From Vanilla planifolia (taxonomy: Eukaryota > Streptophyta > Magnoliopsida > Asparagales > Orchidaceae), in the NCBI GenBank assembly GCA_023846275.1, contig CM043875.1, forward strand, positions 6,460,626 to 6,524,625: 64,000 nucleotides of DNA. The letters are read 5' to 3'. The notes under the pieces are model-generated. The model did no database searches, had not been told where the DNA came from, and worked only from the letters and a program-made list of their open reading frames with translations. Position 1 is the first letter of the stretch; the number at the start of each line of letters is the position of its first letter. This document shows, piece by piece, positions 1-11,298 of the stretch. Position numbers and translations under genes: made by a program.

Positions 1-10
1 ATGAAAAGTG

Positions 11-165
11 ATAGCTTATGGTTATTATTACTTAGTAGTTTTTTTCTTTTAATCATATTTGTATAACCTGTTGTGATGGCTCTATTATATTTCATTAGTT
101 ATGATTTGATTTAGTATGAACATGATTAGTATCTCATTGTAGTTATATGAACTTAATATTTTAAA
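11..165. repeat. Direct repeat, left copy (LTR-terminus-like)
   Basis: This stretch aligns by eye with 14452-14606 in the same orientation, at roughly three quarters identity. Shared words include ATAGCTTATG at one end and TTGTAGTT(A/G)TATGAACTT at the other. The similarity stops abruptly after the ATTTTA/GTTTTA word. A direct repeat spaced about 14.4 kb apart suggests LTR ends of one old element or two insertions of one family. The left copy may begin before the window, so its true length is unknown. Confidence 0.55.
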
Positions 166-3100
166 AGAATATAAAATTTTTTAATTTATTTTCACCATGA
201 TTTTAATAATTTAAAAGTTTTATAATTGCTGCCATTATAGTTTTCATAATATGAACAAGTCATGATCTCTTTAAAAAATTTCTTATTTTTAAAACCAAAA
301 GGAAAAGAAAAAGAAATGGCATTGTTCTAAACTCGAAATGATAGGTGAGGGTCTCCATTACAATGGTATCAAAGAGATTAAAATCCTAGGACAAAGAATC
401 ATAAAAAAGTGGATAGTTTTAAATTTGAAATTTAGAAAGAATATAGCATAAGATATAAAACTATGTTGTAAAGGTCTAGGATAATATTTGAAATATATAC
501 AAAACTTAGGGTGATAAGCATGGGTAGACATTTAGAAAAAATACATGTTTTGCACCATTAATTATTGTCTTATATTGCTTATTTTACATATAATGCACAT
601 TAAACGAACCCTAGGTTAAAGAAAAAAATTTCAAAATTACATCTATCAAAACATGCCTAATGTATCATATGTTAAACCCAACATATAATACTTCACATAT
701 AAAAAATGACCTTTGAATTAGAATAGAGAATAGAGGATGATATGGTTTTAAATTTTATATGATATATTTATTAACATCTATAATATGTTAGATTACTTGT
801 ATAATATGATTAAAATTGAGAAGAAATAAAAAAGTTAAGAAAAATTTATGATACATTAATAAATGATTTACATTAAATTTAAAATTGATAGCATATAACT
901 AAGAAGAAGAATACTAAGAAAGCTAATAATATGTTAAGATTATATTGAATAATATGAACCTTTGAAAAAGTAAACCAAGAAAAATGTATATTATATTTAA
1001 AAATAATATACACTATATTTACAAATTATGTATATTACATTATCTTAAGTAAAAAATCTACTACTTTAATGTGTCAAACAATCCATTAGCTATATAAGGG
1101 GAGTATAGGAATGTACAATACATTAGAAGAATGGATGATAGTTGAGAAGTGAGGATGATTCAACAATTTTTTATTCAGAGAAGACTTATTAGATTGAACG
1201 TATTATACATTAACAATAAATGCCTGTTATATTTGATGGATAATGTGTTAGGAGGACTAAAGTGGAACAAACTAAATTATAATATGAACATGTAATATGT
1301 TACTAAAAAAAGAGAAAAAGAGTGAATAAAAAAGGAAGTATAGGATGAGTCAATTCAATGATGTTGGAGAAAGATGTTTGAGAAGATAATAAGAAACATA
1401 ATATACTACCTCAAAATAAGGGCTTTGCTTGCACACCCCTAAACCCTTATTTACTTATTGACCGAAGAGTGAAACTCCTATTAAGATTTGCAAAGAAGGT
1501 AAATACTTGTTTAGGATTCAAGTTGACCAAGATTTTAAACATTCTTACAACAAGAATATAATGCAAAGGAAACCAGATGAAAATTAAGAAAAATCTTTTG
1601 ATTAAAAAATTAATGCCAGGGAAATATTAAAAGAAATGATTTGTGAAAATTCAGATGCTTTGAAAAATTAAAAATAAAAAATATAAAATTAAATGTTTAA
1701 ATAATTTTGGAGAAAGACATTAGAGACCAAAACAAAGGAAAGATAATCAACAGTTTGATAAATTAAAAATGCAAAGTGGATGTTTTTTTAGTATCACGAT
1801 GGTATGTTAGAATGGTACTATGAAAAATGATTTGATTTTGAAATATGTGGTCTATAAGAACTATACAAATAAATATATTGACTATATTGTTATTAAATTA
1901 TAGAAATAAAGTTTAGAAACCTTACTTTGTAGGAAAACAAGATAACAAGATCAAATAATGGGATAGCATGAGATAAATCTTTTATATAATAGAGGAATCA
2001 AGGAGTAATAAAAGATGACAACAAGTGTGTAGACTCAACAAGAACTATCATAAGTTAAAAATAAGAAGCAAGTGGAATGGTATCAAATGAATCATCTAGT
2101 TGAGTGATTTCTAAGATTTAATCTATTTTAAGTAAAAGATTGTCTTGGAAGAGTTATGATGCTCTATGATAATATATATTTTTTAAAGCACAAGAAATGC
2201 TCAGTGATAAATTTGAAACTTATAAGTCTTAAATGTAACTTATTTTGATCATAATAAACCTTTTTAGTTCTTATATAATGATTTTATATATTTATTTAGT
2301 CTTTGCAAGCTAACTTAAAAGATAGATAGATGAAGAGATTATTTATATTGTGGATAGATAAAGCCTTAAAAGCTACAAGTCAAACTATGTGAAGGTAAAG
2401 AAGAAAATCATCCACATAAAGATACAGATGTCCAATAAGTATTTCAAGGGTTTACATCACTTATGAGGACATATATAAGGATTTATAACAAGATTATTAA
2501 CAATTTAATAGCTTGCATGTCAACACATATGAGCATCTCATATAGAAATTTTTTTTTGAATATTTTAATTATAAGAGCATGCACAAAGAGTATTTCTAAT
2601 TATATACTAATGATTTTGTACATACAAACGAGTGCTTTAATAGGGAACAATTATTAAAAAAATTATGAAAATTAAAGTTACAAAAGAAAGTAAAGCTTGC
2701 CTGAAATTACACTACTCGGACATTTTGTCGCCATATTGTATAATGTGATTAGTATATATTAAATGTATGAATAAGAGAAAAGTTAGTTTGGTCAGTATTC
2801 TAACTAGTGTTATGGAATATCGTATAATATGATCATATTATTGTATGATATAACCAACTCAAATGAGCAAAGTGCTCAAGATTAGAGTGTGCAATATGTT
2901 GAGCGAATTGTGAGATAAGCAAAGAATTGAAAATCTTAAATTTTTTTTATAGTACAATATTTTTTATGGTATGGTATGATTAAGTCATGGGAAATATATA
3001 ATTTACATGAAGTATTTTTTAATTATGAATTTATTATAATACAAAATATCAAATATAAAATGAAGGGAATGCTCAACTAGGACTTACATTACACAATCCC

Positions 3101-4847
3101 AAGACCTTTATATAGTATGGTAATTTTTATTATATAATATGATCAATTAAGAACTCTAATGCAAAGTATATAAAAAAGAAATCAAAAAATTTAGTATAGT
3201 ATGTTATTATATTAACATTTAATACTCATTGTTCAAATTGAGTGTATTGTACAATACAATCCTTGATTGCACAATATGAAAGAAAGTGAAAAATGTCTAA
3301 AACCTAGTTTACTCATGTTGTTTGAAATTTGGAGATCTTGGAGGGATTCATTTGCAATTTAAATACTACATAAACCCTTCCAAAACTTTTAAAAGATTGA
3401 TGAATGATTAATGAGAGATTTATGTTCCTTTAAGGAGCATTAAGAAAGAATTCTTAGGTGCCATTATTAGATTATATTTGTGAGTTGTTAAGTGAGTTGA
3501 GATTTTACTTATAAAATCCTTCAAAGGAAGCATATAAGAAAATGATTTCATGACAACATCAATAAGAATTGCTCAAGTGCTAGAAGAAAAGGAATTACAT
3601 TAATAATTATATTATTTAATCTCAGGTAAGTATACTTATAATTGAATATTTTGTTCATTAATATGTGAACTTGAGCTTTGTATCAATTTCCATAATTTTT
3701 TTGTTTCTTGGCATTGCTTTGAGCCTTATAACATGGAGTGGTTTGGTCAAGATGTAAGCTATATAGTTTGTAGTGAATTTGGGTTATGATTGTTCTAAGA
3801 AAAGTCATATTTTGTATTGGTTTTCTTCACCCAGATGTGGCAAATGAATGGTTTAATTATCGATGCTCAAGTAGATTACTTGGCCACTTGAAACATTTTG
3901 TGTTCCTTTGCTTATTTATTTGGTTACATCACTATTGTATTTCTTGCTAATTTGCACGTAACCATTGAAGGATTTAATAACATTGAAATATTTAAATAGC
4001 AATTGCTCAAATATTTGCAAAAGATTTTTATCTATACAGTATTTTACTTGAAAAATTTTTTGTTAAGCATTTGCATCAACAATTTACCGCTTCTTTTTTT
4101 TTGCCATGCTTTCCCAACAACAAACCCTATTTTAAAAGGTGAAATAGGCTAGTGATAGCAAAAATAGCAAAAACTTAGTTTAAAGAAGATATTTAATATA
4201 AAAATATCATAAGAAGAATTGTGCCAAACTTTTTATGAAGTGGTATGTTTCATCATCAATAAAAGAAAGGAAACAAAAAAATATGTCAATGTGCCATAAA
4301 AGATGGACAACAAGCATTGAGTTCTAATTGTTATTGCCCAAACTATTTATGGTCCGTAGCTAGTTTTATTAAAGAAATAAAAAAATTGTATGTTTTGAAA
4401 AAGATTGAGGGAATCTATTAAAAATATTAAGTAGTTCCTTACATATAAAAAGATGATATAATTTACAAAAAGAAATCAAATTTTAAGGTAAATAGAGAAG
4501 TAAGATGAAAACAAAAGAAACAATTCCTTCAAATAAACTTAGAAATTATGTTAAAGAATGTCTCTATGTGATAGGAAATCATCCATTTGTGGAATCAAGG
4601 AGATTGTGCATATATACTTGAAAGCTCTCATATATAAATGACCTAACAATATTTTTTAAGAAGCAAAGGGGATTATGCTAAGAATTGCCCAAGAATCATA
4701 AAAGAATTAAAGAGATGCAAAGATCCAAAGAAAGAGCAATGAAATTTTTAGCTAATGATTTAAGTAACTGATGAATTATTTTTTTTTATTGATTAAGAGA
4801 ATATTAGATACATGATATTTCTTTGAAATTTTTCTAATCATTATTAA

Positions 4848-4852
<5 letters not shown>
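166..4852. other. A-rich non-genic region, probable degraded retroelement interior
   Basis: No intact gene was found. The plus strand is strikingly A/G-rich and C-poor, as expected for the sense strand of decayed LTR-retrotransposon interiors. Around 4668-4700 a short plus-strand reading gives AKGDYAKNCPR. This resembles the second half of a CCHC zinc knuckle (GHFAKNCPNK), but the first two cysteines are not visible. The 64-codon reading frame at 2463-2657 matches nothing I recognise. Words such as TATTGTACAATACAAT near 3245 recur in the copia LTRs elsewhere in the window. Confidence 0.4.

Positions 4853-4912
<60 letters not shown>
4853..4912. repeat. (AT)n microsatellite
   Basis: About 60 uninterrupted bases of alternating A and T, seen directly. 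Confidence 0.97.
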
Positions 4913-4916
<4 letters not shown>

Positions 4917-5112
4917 GATCAAGGATATCATGAGATGAGAAGGTAAGAGATATCAAAAAGACAAGTTATAAATGCCTAAATTATAGTAGACTAATTATAA
5001 TTAAAGGGATGAAATGAGATTAAGCATAAGTGGCAAAAGATTTTCAATGGATAAAAGAATAATAAAGGATAATGAGTAGTGATAATTGCAATTGTGTATC
5101 AAATACTTAAAT

Positions 5113-5770
5113 TGATCCATTTTTAATGCATCTCACTCCAAGCCCTAGACAGTAAATTCTATTTTAGAGTTGCGACAATGGAATTTGAAGTGTGAGAATG
5201 ATAAAGGAAATAAGAAGAAAGAATGAAAAAGGGTTTTTTTTCCAAATTTTCCTTTTTTCTTTTTTTATAGAAGTTTAGATTTAATATTTTATTAAAAAAT
5301 TTATATTATTTTATTCTCCATTAGTTGCATGAGATTTGGCAAAGAAAATTCATCATCACAAAAATCTATGTTGTAAGGGCCCATGGATGACTGCACCTCT
5401 AATATTATTTGTGTGTGGATAACACTTAACTATGCATGCACGTTCTACATGAGCAAATTGTGAGCAATAGTAGGTGCTACAGTGCTTAAGCGAGTGTTGC
5501 ACATGCATAGAGGGTATATCCCTACATGCACAATAGTCCCTTATTACAGTGCACGTGTAGCATGCACATATGCCCTATGCATTATGCCTTCTCACGTGCA
5601 TGCTCTGATGTAGTGCAACAAGCCTCAGAGAATAATTACATATGCAGTTCATGCCTTTTTGTGTTACTCGATGATTTTTTTCATTTTTTCTCCTCCGTTG
5701 ATTTTTTTCTTAATTATAGATTGTTTAATGATTGAGTGAATCAATAATTGATCAATTGATTATTTGTGCA
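5113..5770 (-). repeat. Gypsy 3' LTR (left copy)
   Basis: It aligns with 7551-7582 joined to 10699-11298. Shared landmarks are TGATCCAT at the left edge, CTATTTTAGA, a GTGAGAATGA(T/C)AAAG word, a T-rich tract, a segment dense in GCATG/CATGC/GTGCA words, and a final T-rich run ending near CA. On the minus strand it starts TGCACAAATAATC and is preceded by the purine run AAGAAAAGAA, which fits a polypurine tract. Confidence 0.6.
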
Positions 5771-5937
5771 TTCTTTTCTTAATTCGAGTTCCTATTGATT
5801 CTTATTTTTAAAAGTTAAGCATATTCTTTATAAGATTGATTTTTATTTTCTTCTTGAGTAATATTGGGAGATTGTTACTTCCATCAATCCCATCAATGAG
5901 TTATATTAAACTTAATTATTAATAATACTTAACTTTG

Positions 5938-6430
5938 GAAGATGTTCACTAGCCTTTTTTGTTAGAATAAACAATGCTTTTTATCAAATTTTCCTTATCT
6001 TATGTCAGAAGAAAGTGTTGTTCATCATTTATAAACTGAAACTATAATGCTCGTTGATAATAGGCGACATCTCGATCCCATAAATATGAATTCTCTAATA
6101 TAATTTTATAAATATCTAGAGGTACTACTTTACAAATAACCTCATTAATATAGTGTTTAGTGATAAAAAAATTTCATCTTTTATTATTTTTCCACTATTA
6201 TTTTTAAGTTTTTATAAATCCACCCAAGGGAATAAGGCCTTGGATATGGTAGTCTAAAAGTTAAACCTCTTCATAAGAATTTTTTGTATTAGACTATTCT
6301 CTCTTTTTAAGTATCAATAATAGTACTAATAAGCTCTTTCTTTACTTGAATACAAATGGTGAATAGTTCTTATTATTTTGCTTCACGAGATATCTCCTTT
6401 AGACTAATTATAGGAAATATTCTTTCATCT
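5938..6430 (-). pseudogene. Gypsy aspartic-protease region remnant
   Basis: Minus-strand reading across frames and stops gives the order typical of plant gypsy protease domains. A degenerate active-site stretch (ISTIIDT, in place of the canonical D-[ST]-G) comes first. It is followed by LPYPRPYSLGW, the counterpart of HPRPYKLQWL, and then NEVICKVVPLDIYKIIL, the counterpart of DEVLCDVVPMDACHLLLGR. The residues WDRDVAYYQ follow, matching the Q-[YF]-D-R-x-x-x-H-D-G segment. Several stops and frameshifts show it is dead. The fragment ends where the left LTR region begins, so pol is deleted. Confidence 0.7.
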
Positions 6431-7530
6431 ATTTAAAGTGAGGTTTTTAAGAACCTTTTCAATCTCATATATCAATATTTTGTAATTCCTAAACTTTTTT
6501 AGAGATAATTTTAAATATAATTTTTTAACATTTTTGTTATATATACCCAGTTTTTGTAGTCATCACAGTAGTTATACTAATAGAATTATCGTTATTTGTG
6601 GCCAAAATAAATTTTGATACCCTTCTAATTATTATCAACATTTGGGATTGTACTGAAGTTTGATATTTGGTCATTCTATTTTTGTCCCTTTGCATTGACT
6701 ATTTTTTTCAATAACTATAATAAAGGTGTTGGTTTGTTTAAAAAAATTGAATATAAAAAATTCAATTTAATAGCAATAAGATAGTAAAACCTGTATTGCA
6801 TTTTAATAATATATGTATCTCGCCAATGAGCATTCTCAATCTTATAGCTTGTTCTCAAAATTCTATGATATATTAATATATCATTTGTCATTATCGATTT
6901 CATAAGTTAGCCTACTTCCTCCACCTTTTCTTCATATAGCCTATGTGATAAAAATACTTTCTAATTAATTTTTTAATCTAACTTCATATTGCTTCTACAA
7001 TTATAGTAGTTCTTAAATGAGCATTCTACTAAGTTAACACATGACTCATCATTTTTAATTAAACATACATCACCTTATCAGCTAATGAATAGTCAAATAG
7101 AGAAACTCTAATTACTCTCAATAAGTATCTATTATATCTATATCTGCTACATAATCATAATTAAGCAAATCAAGTTCAACATCTATCTTGAAAGGACACT
7201 ATTAATTCTCTTACATTGAAGGATAAGATTAATGATATCATCCTCATCTTTATATCTAACTATCATTAGATTATTACTTAATCTAGTCAAGAGTATTTTA
7301 TTTTGATAGATTATCTTTTGAATTTATTATAAGAGGGTATTAAAATTTTAAAATCAACTCTATTAACACTTACATTTATTGGATTAATAAAGCTACTTGA
7401 GCCTTCATATTTGATGATGTCATAATAGACATAATAACACTGATTAAGACCTCAAACTCTTAATTGTCTTTCATGCTTTTCTATTCAAATATTTTCTTCG
7501 TAGCTCTTACCATTGGCATTGAATTAAAGT
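6431..7530 (-). pseudogene. Probable gypsy gag remnant
   Basis: This lies between the protease remnant and the primer-binding-like site, exactly where gag belongs in this element. Composition is consistent (T-rich plus strand, A-rich minus strand). I could not read a convincing capsid motif or zinc knuckle. The assignment rests on position only. The 62-codon minus frame at 6715-6903 falls inside it. Confidence 0.35.
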
Positions 7531-7544
7531 TTTTTTATACCAAA
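7531..7544 (-). other. Primer-binding-site-like sequence (tRNA-Met type)
   Basis: The minus strand reads TTTGGTATAAAAAA, eight bases inside the LTR edge at 7551. It resembles the start of TGGTATCAGAGC, the sequence complementary to initiator tRNA-Met used by many plant LTR elements. Only the first six bases match well and the gap to the LTR is a little long. Confidence 0.4.
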
Positions 7545-7577
7545 AATATATGATCCATCTATGAGTTGTCTCAATTT

Positions 7578-7582
7578 GAACC
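7578..7582. repeat. Target-site duplication, left (GAACC)
   Basis: This five-base copy immediately precedes the TG terminus and is identical to 10694-10698. A 5-bp duplication is standard for LTR-retrotransposon integration. Confidence 0.92.
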
Positions 7583-10500
7583 TGTTACACCCCATTTTTT
7601 TCTAGGTTGATTTTTGGCATACATTTTTTTTTTTTTTTTACATATAGACAGCTCAGATCGTCCCATTCCAACCTGAGTAGCCTACGAAAAACATAGGATA
7701 TAACACATCATTACACACCTACTTTCCTTAACAATGTGGATCCCATCTCCCGGGTACACCGTCAAATCAGGATTCATGACTCCTGAATTAACTGATGAAC
7801 TCGCGCAATGTTACTCCTACTAGACCCAATACTCCTAACCCATACCAGTAGGAGAACCGGTCTAATAGAAGTCTGAACCCCCACGGTTAAGTTCCATAGT
7901 CATGTAATGACCTCACCATCAAAATAAAATACATAACATCCTCAGATAAATTATGGCACTCCACACACTATATCACCAAGACAATAAAGTAAAACAGTGA
8001 ATGGAAACTACATCACAAGAATAAGATCCAAGTTCAACAAATACAATATCATCCAACTAGATACATAAGTCAGAATCACCCTCACATAATACAAGACAAA
8101 AATAACAGTCTCACTGAATACATCCAACAGCAACAATCAACTAACCAGAATGTCTCAAAAAATCACAGATCAGATCTCCTCCACTAGCCTACTGATCACG
8201 ATCCCACCTAAAACTGGGTGGCGTCAAGTCTGCTGAGCCACTGGAAAAATATAGATAAAAAGGAATGAGCTATGCCCAGTAGAAAAGACAGCTAGTAAAA
8301 ACTCACATGCAAGAGAAGGATAATAGCAAAAGTATAGGAATACAGCATAACAATGTAGGGTGGAAAGACACTCTCAGTTCCAGACTCCGACCAATCCACA
8401 GTCACCCCCAGTCACAACAGAGTAGCTCTCCTCTGTGCTCCCAGGCAGCATGCCAGCGGGACACGCCCATCTCTGCGCACGCATGGCGCCTAGGCAAAGC
8501 ATGCCAGCGGGACACGCCCATCTCTGCGCACGCATCACAACGCCTAGCACCCAACACCTCAGCGTCTCTCGTCAATCAATCTTCTGGAGACTATAGACAT
8601 AACCCGTCACATAGATCTCTAGCCAACGTGAGACACCCTGGCCAGCCACGGCGAGTCACCCCTGCCGCTGCCACTCTCAGGCGCGCAGGCCTACACTCGT
8701 GGACCAGAAGAGGTCGACTCAGCCACCGTCCTAAGAAGTCCTCTCCCAACAATTTCCATAGAAGCCACGCCCCTACAGTCATTGCCAAGCTTTAACTCCA
8801 AGATTCGACAACATGTGTCCAGATACAACAAGGCGCATACCAGTCCACATGTATACTGTGAAAGTTAAGTCTGAACCGCACAGTTACCTACCACAACTAC
8901 CCTAAAACATCATATAGGGTCTATAGTAGTCCGGTCCAGTATGCCAATCCATGAAATATGCCAACACTGAGTAAACTGACTCAATCCATGTCAATGCCAT
9001 CCAAGTAACATAAACTATATCGAAATTCTGACTATTCTGGTAACACTTACCCAAGTGTCACACTTCCTTCCAACTGATCCAGCTGCACTGAATTTATGGA
9101 TAATTTCCAACAGTAACTTTCAACTTGTCTATGTGATTTCCCTAAATCACCTTTTTCTCGTTTCAGGAAATTTTAAATTTCAACTTCAATTTCTGCCCTT
9201 TATCCATTTTCCGAAATTCGGAATAAATTTCCGAATTTAAAATTTAAATTCCACATATATCTTTTTTTCCGAAAATTTGAAATAAATTTCCGAAAATTTA
9301 AATTCCACATATTTTCCGAAAATTCGGATTAATTTCCGAATTAAGTTTTTCCTCCGCCGTTCGTCCGCGCCCGCGTTCCGCTGAACCGGGTTTCGCTGCC
9401 GGTTCGGAAAACTCGCGCTGAACCGCGAACCCACCGGCCGAACCTTTAAATCAAATTTTCCAGCCGACGTTTAGTATTTAATTATTATTAATTATTAATT
9501 AATTACAATTATTTAATTAACTAAGCTGAAATTAATCTAATCCATCTCCTTCCTCCGCCCGGCGCCTGCGAAACCCTAGCCGACGATTCCTCCGGGAAAT
9601 TCCGTTTTCCCCGTCGATTTCCGGCGACCGAGATCAAGGCGAAGCAAAATCCGATGTTTATACTATCCTAATTTGTCAATAATGCCACTAATTTCTAAGA
9701 TTCAATCAAATTTCCCGCCGAAGTTTTCATCCGATCCTCATTTAACAATTTATGAAATTAAACGAACAATCTATGAAATTAAACAATTTTCAGCATTTGA
9801 TACAATCTTAACATGATTAAAGTCCATAATAGAATCATCAATTACTCGGTAAAATTTCCAATTTGACGGGTATAATTTTTTCCGAAAACCCTAAAATGCT
9901 AAAATCAATAATTTGCATTAATCACTTTAAAAAAAAAACACAATTCACATGCTCTGGTGGTTAATTGCAAAGTAATCCATATTTTTAATTCGCTAATTAA
10001 CGAAATTTAAACTGAATTTCATACCTTTCTTCTCCGGCGACGGTGAAGCTCGCACGCGACCAACCGCTGCTCCTCGCCGAACGAAACCGGTACCAATCGA
10101 TTCTCCTCGGTCCCGCGAACCTCCAGGTACAAAAAGCCCCTTGAAAGGCTGCCGGAAAATATCGCCGTTCGCCGCGAAAGCTTCGTCTCCGGCCGTTTGA
10201 AACCCTAACCCTAACAGTCGAACAGTTCGGGTTAAATACCCTGCTTTAAACCGGTATTAACCCGTTAAGAACCCATTAAGTGCCGGTTGACCTTCTAATA
10301 ACGCCGCTTAACCCCGATCAACCGGTTAATCTCCACCGCTGATCTCGTCCGTTCGATCCGCTTATCCGCGGCTTATCCAAACGCACGCGCAAACGCACTC
10401 GGCGAACCGCCCCCGCCTTCGCTGAACCGCTCCGGTCCGGTTCACGCGCGGTAAAAACCAAATTCCGGTCTAATGGACCAATTTAAATAGATTTTCGAAT

Positions 10501-10693
10501 TTCCAAAAATCCAATTAAACAGGAAAAATTACTTAAAAATTTCCTCGGTGCTCCGAAAAATCCCCAGAAAATTTCAGAAATTCTAATAGCCTCCAATTGA
10601 GCTCCTGGCTCATCCTACTGTCGATCTGAAATCATCCAAGCCACAATTCGAATTATTGAAGGTTAAACCTATAATATTTTACCGGGTATAACA
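7583..10693. mobile_element. Complete 3.1-kb gypsy-type solo LTR
   Basis: It begins TGTTACACCCCATTTTT and ends GGGTATAACA, giving inverted termini TGTTA...TAACA, and is flanked on both sides by GAACC. This is a textbook solo LTR left by recombination between the two LTRs of an element. A second copy of the family runs from 60931 to the window end, aligned over most of its length. Composition differs sharply from the surroundings: a long central part is C/G-rich (about 8400-8760, 9350-9440, 10020-10460), with repeated CCGGTT words. It has no protein-coding capacity of its own. Confidence 0.93.
8448..8535. repeat. Tandem duplication inside the solo LTR (51-bp period)
   Basis: A 37-bp sequence beginning GCATGCCAGCGGGACACG is present at 8448-8484 and again, identically, at 8499-8535. 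The sister LTR at 60931 has a single, diverged version near 61800-61833. The duplication therefore arose in this copy or its sub-lineage. Confidence 0.93.
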
Positions 10694-10698
10694 GAACC
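10694..10698. repeat. Target-site duplication, right (GAACC)
   Basis: This five-base copy immediately follows the CA terminus of the solo LTR and is identical to 7578-7582. Confidence 0.92.
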
Positions 10699-11298
10699 TT
10701 ATATTGCAAACCCTATTTTAGAATCGATAGTAAAATTTGAAACGTGAGAATGACAAAGAAACTAAAGAATGAGAGAGAGAGAGAGAAATTATCAAATGAT
10801 GGGAATACTTTTATTCATCATTATTCTATCTTTTTATAGAGATTTAGGAACAATATATTATCATGAAATATATATATTATTTTATTTTTTATATATTTGA
10901 TTTGACTAAGAAAATTCGTCATTACAAAATATACACTATAATGGCCCATCTAAGTGCACAAAAGATGCTACATGTGTGTGAATGACCATGTCCTTATCAC
11001 TCACTGTTTACACATGTGATAGCACCCAGTCATGCATGTACATTCTGTGCAGCACGATAAGTATTTTATCACACACGTGAATCGCATGTGATGGTAAGTG
11101 TTGAAGCACATATGCTTATGCAATGGTCTTATATTGTCATGTGCATGTCATGCCTTCTTGACGTTAGTGCCTCTACATGTTGCCATGCAATCCCACTTGA
11201 TTTTTTTTATTTGTCTCATCATTTGATTTTTGTTCTTAATTATGAATCATTTGATAATTGAATAGACTTATAATTAATCTTCTGATCATAAATGGTCA

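Larger units (their letters stand above)
5113..11298 (-). mobile_element. Internally deleted Ty3/gypsy retrotransposon carrying a nested solo LTR
   Basis: Reading leftwards (minus orientation) the order is 5' LTR, primer-binding-like site, gag remnant, aspartic-protease remnant, 3' LTR. The RT, RNase H and integrase sections are missing. Left LTR 5113-5770 aligns with right LTR 7551-7582 plus 10699-11298 once the inserted solo LTR is removed. The 55 or so bases before the shared CTATTTTAG word have the same length in both copies. A PBS-like TGGTAT and a polypyrimidine run (5771-5780, the PPT on the minus strand) occupy the expected places. No outer target duplication was found, so the outer limits are approximate. 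Confidence 0.65.
7551..11298 (-). repeat. Gypsy 5' LTR (right copy), split by a solo LTR
   Basis: It consists of 7551-7582 plus 10699-11298, partner of 5113-5770, and is interrupted by the 3111-bp solo LTR and one copy of its target duplication. It contains a short (GA)n run near 10771 and the same GCATG/CATG-rich segment (about 10945-11185) as the left LTR. The right edge is placed at CA 11297-11298 by alignment with the left copy. Confidence 0.55.

Noticed and set aside
8307..8795. The longest plus-strand frame in the first 10 kb (162 codons)
   Set aside because: It lies wholly inside the solo LTR, contains the 51-bp tandem duplication, and is not conserved as a frame in the sister LTR. 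A GC-rich chance frame.
10201..10215. CCCTAACCCTAA, a plant telomere-like word
   Set aside because: Only two units, inside an LTR; not an interstitial telomere array.
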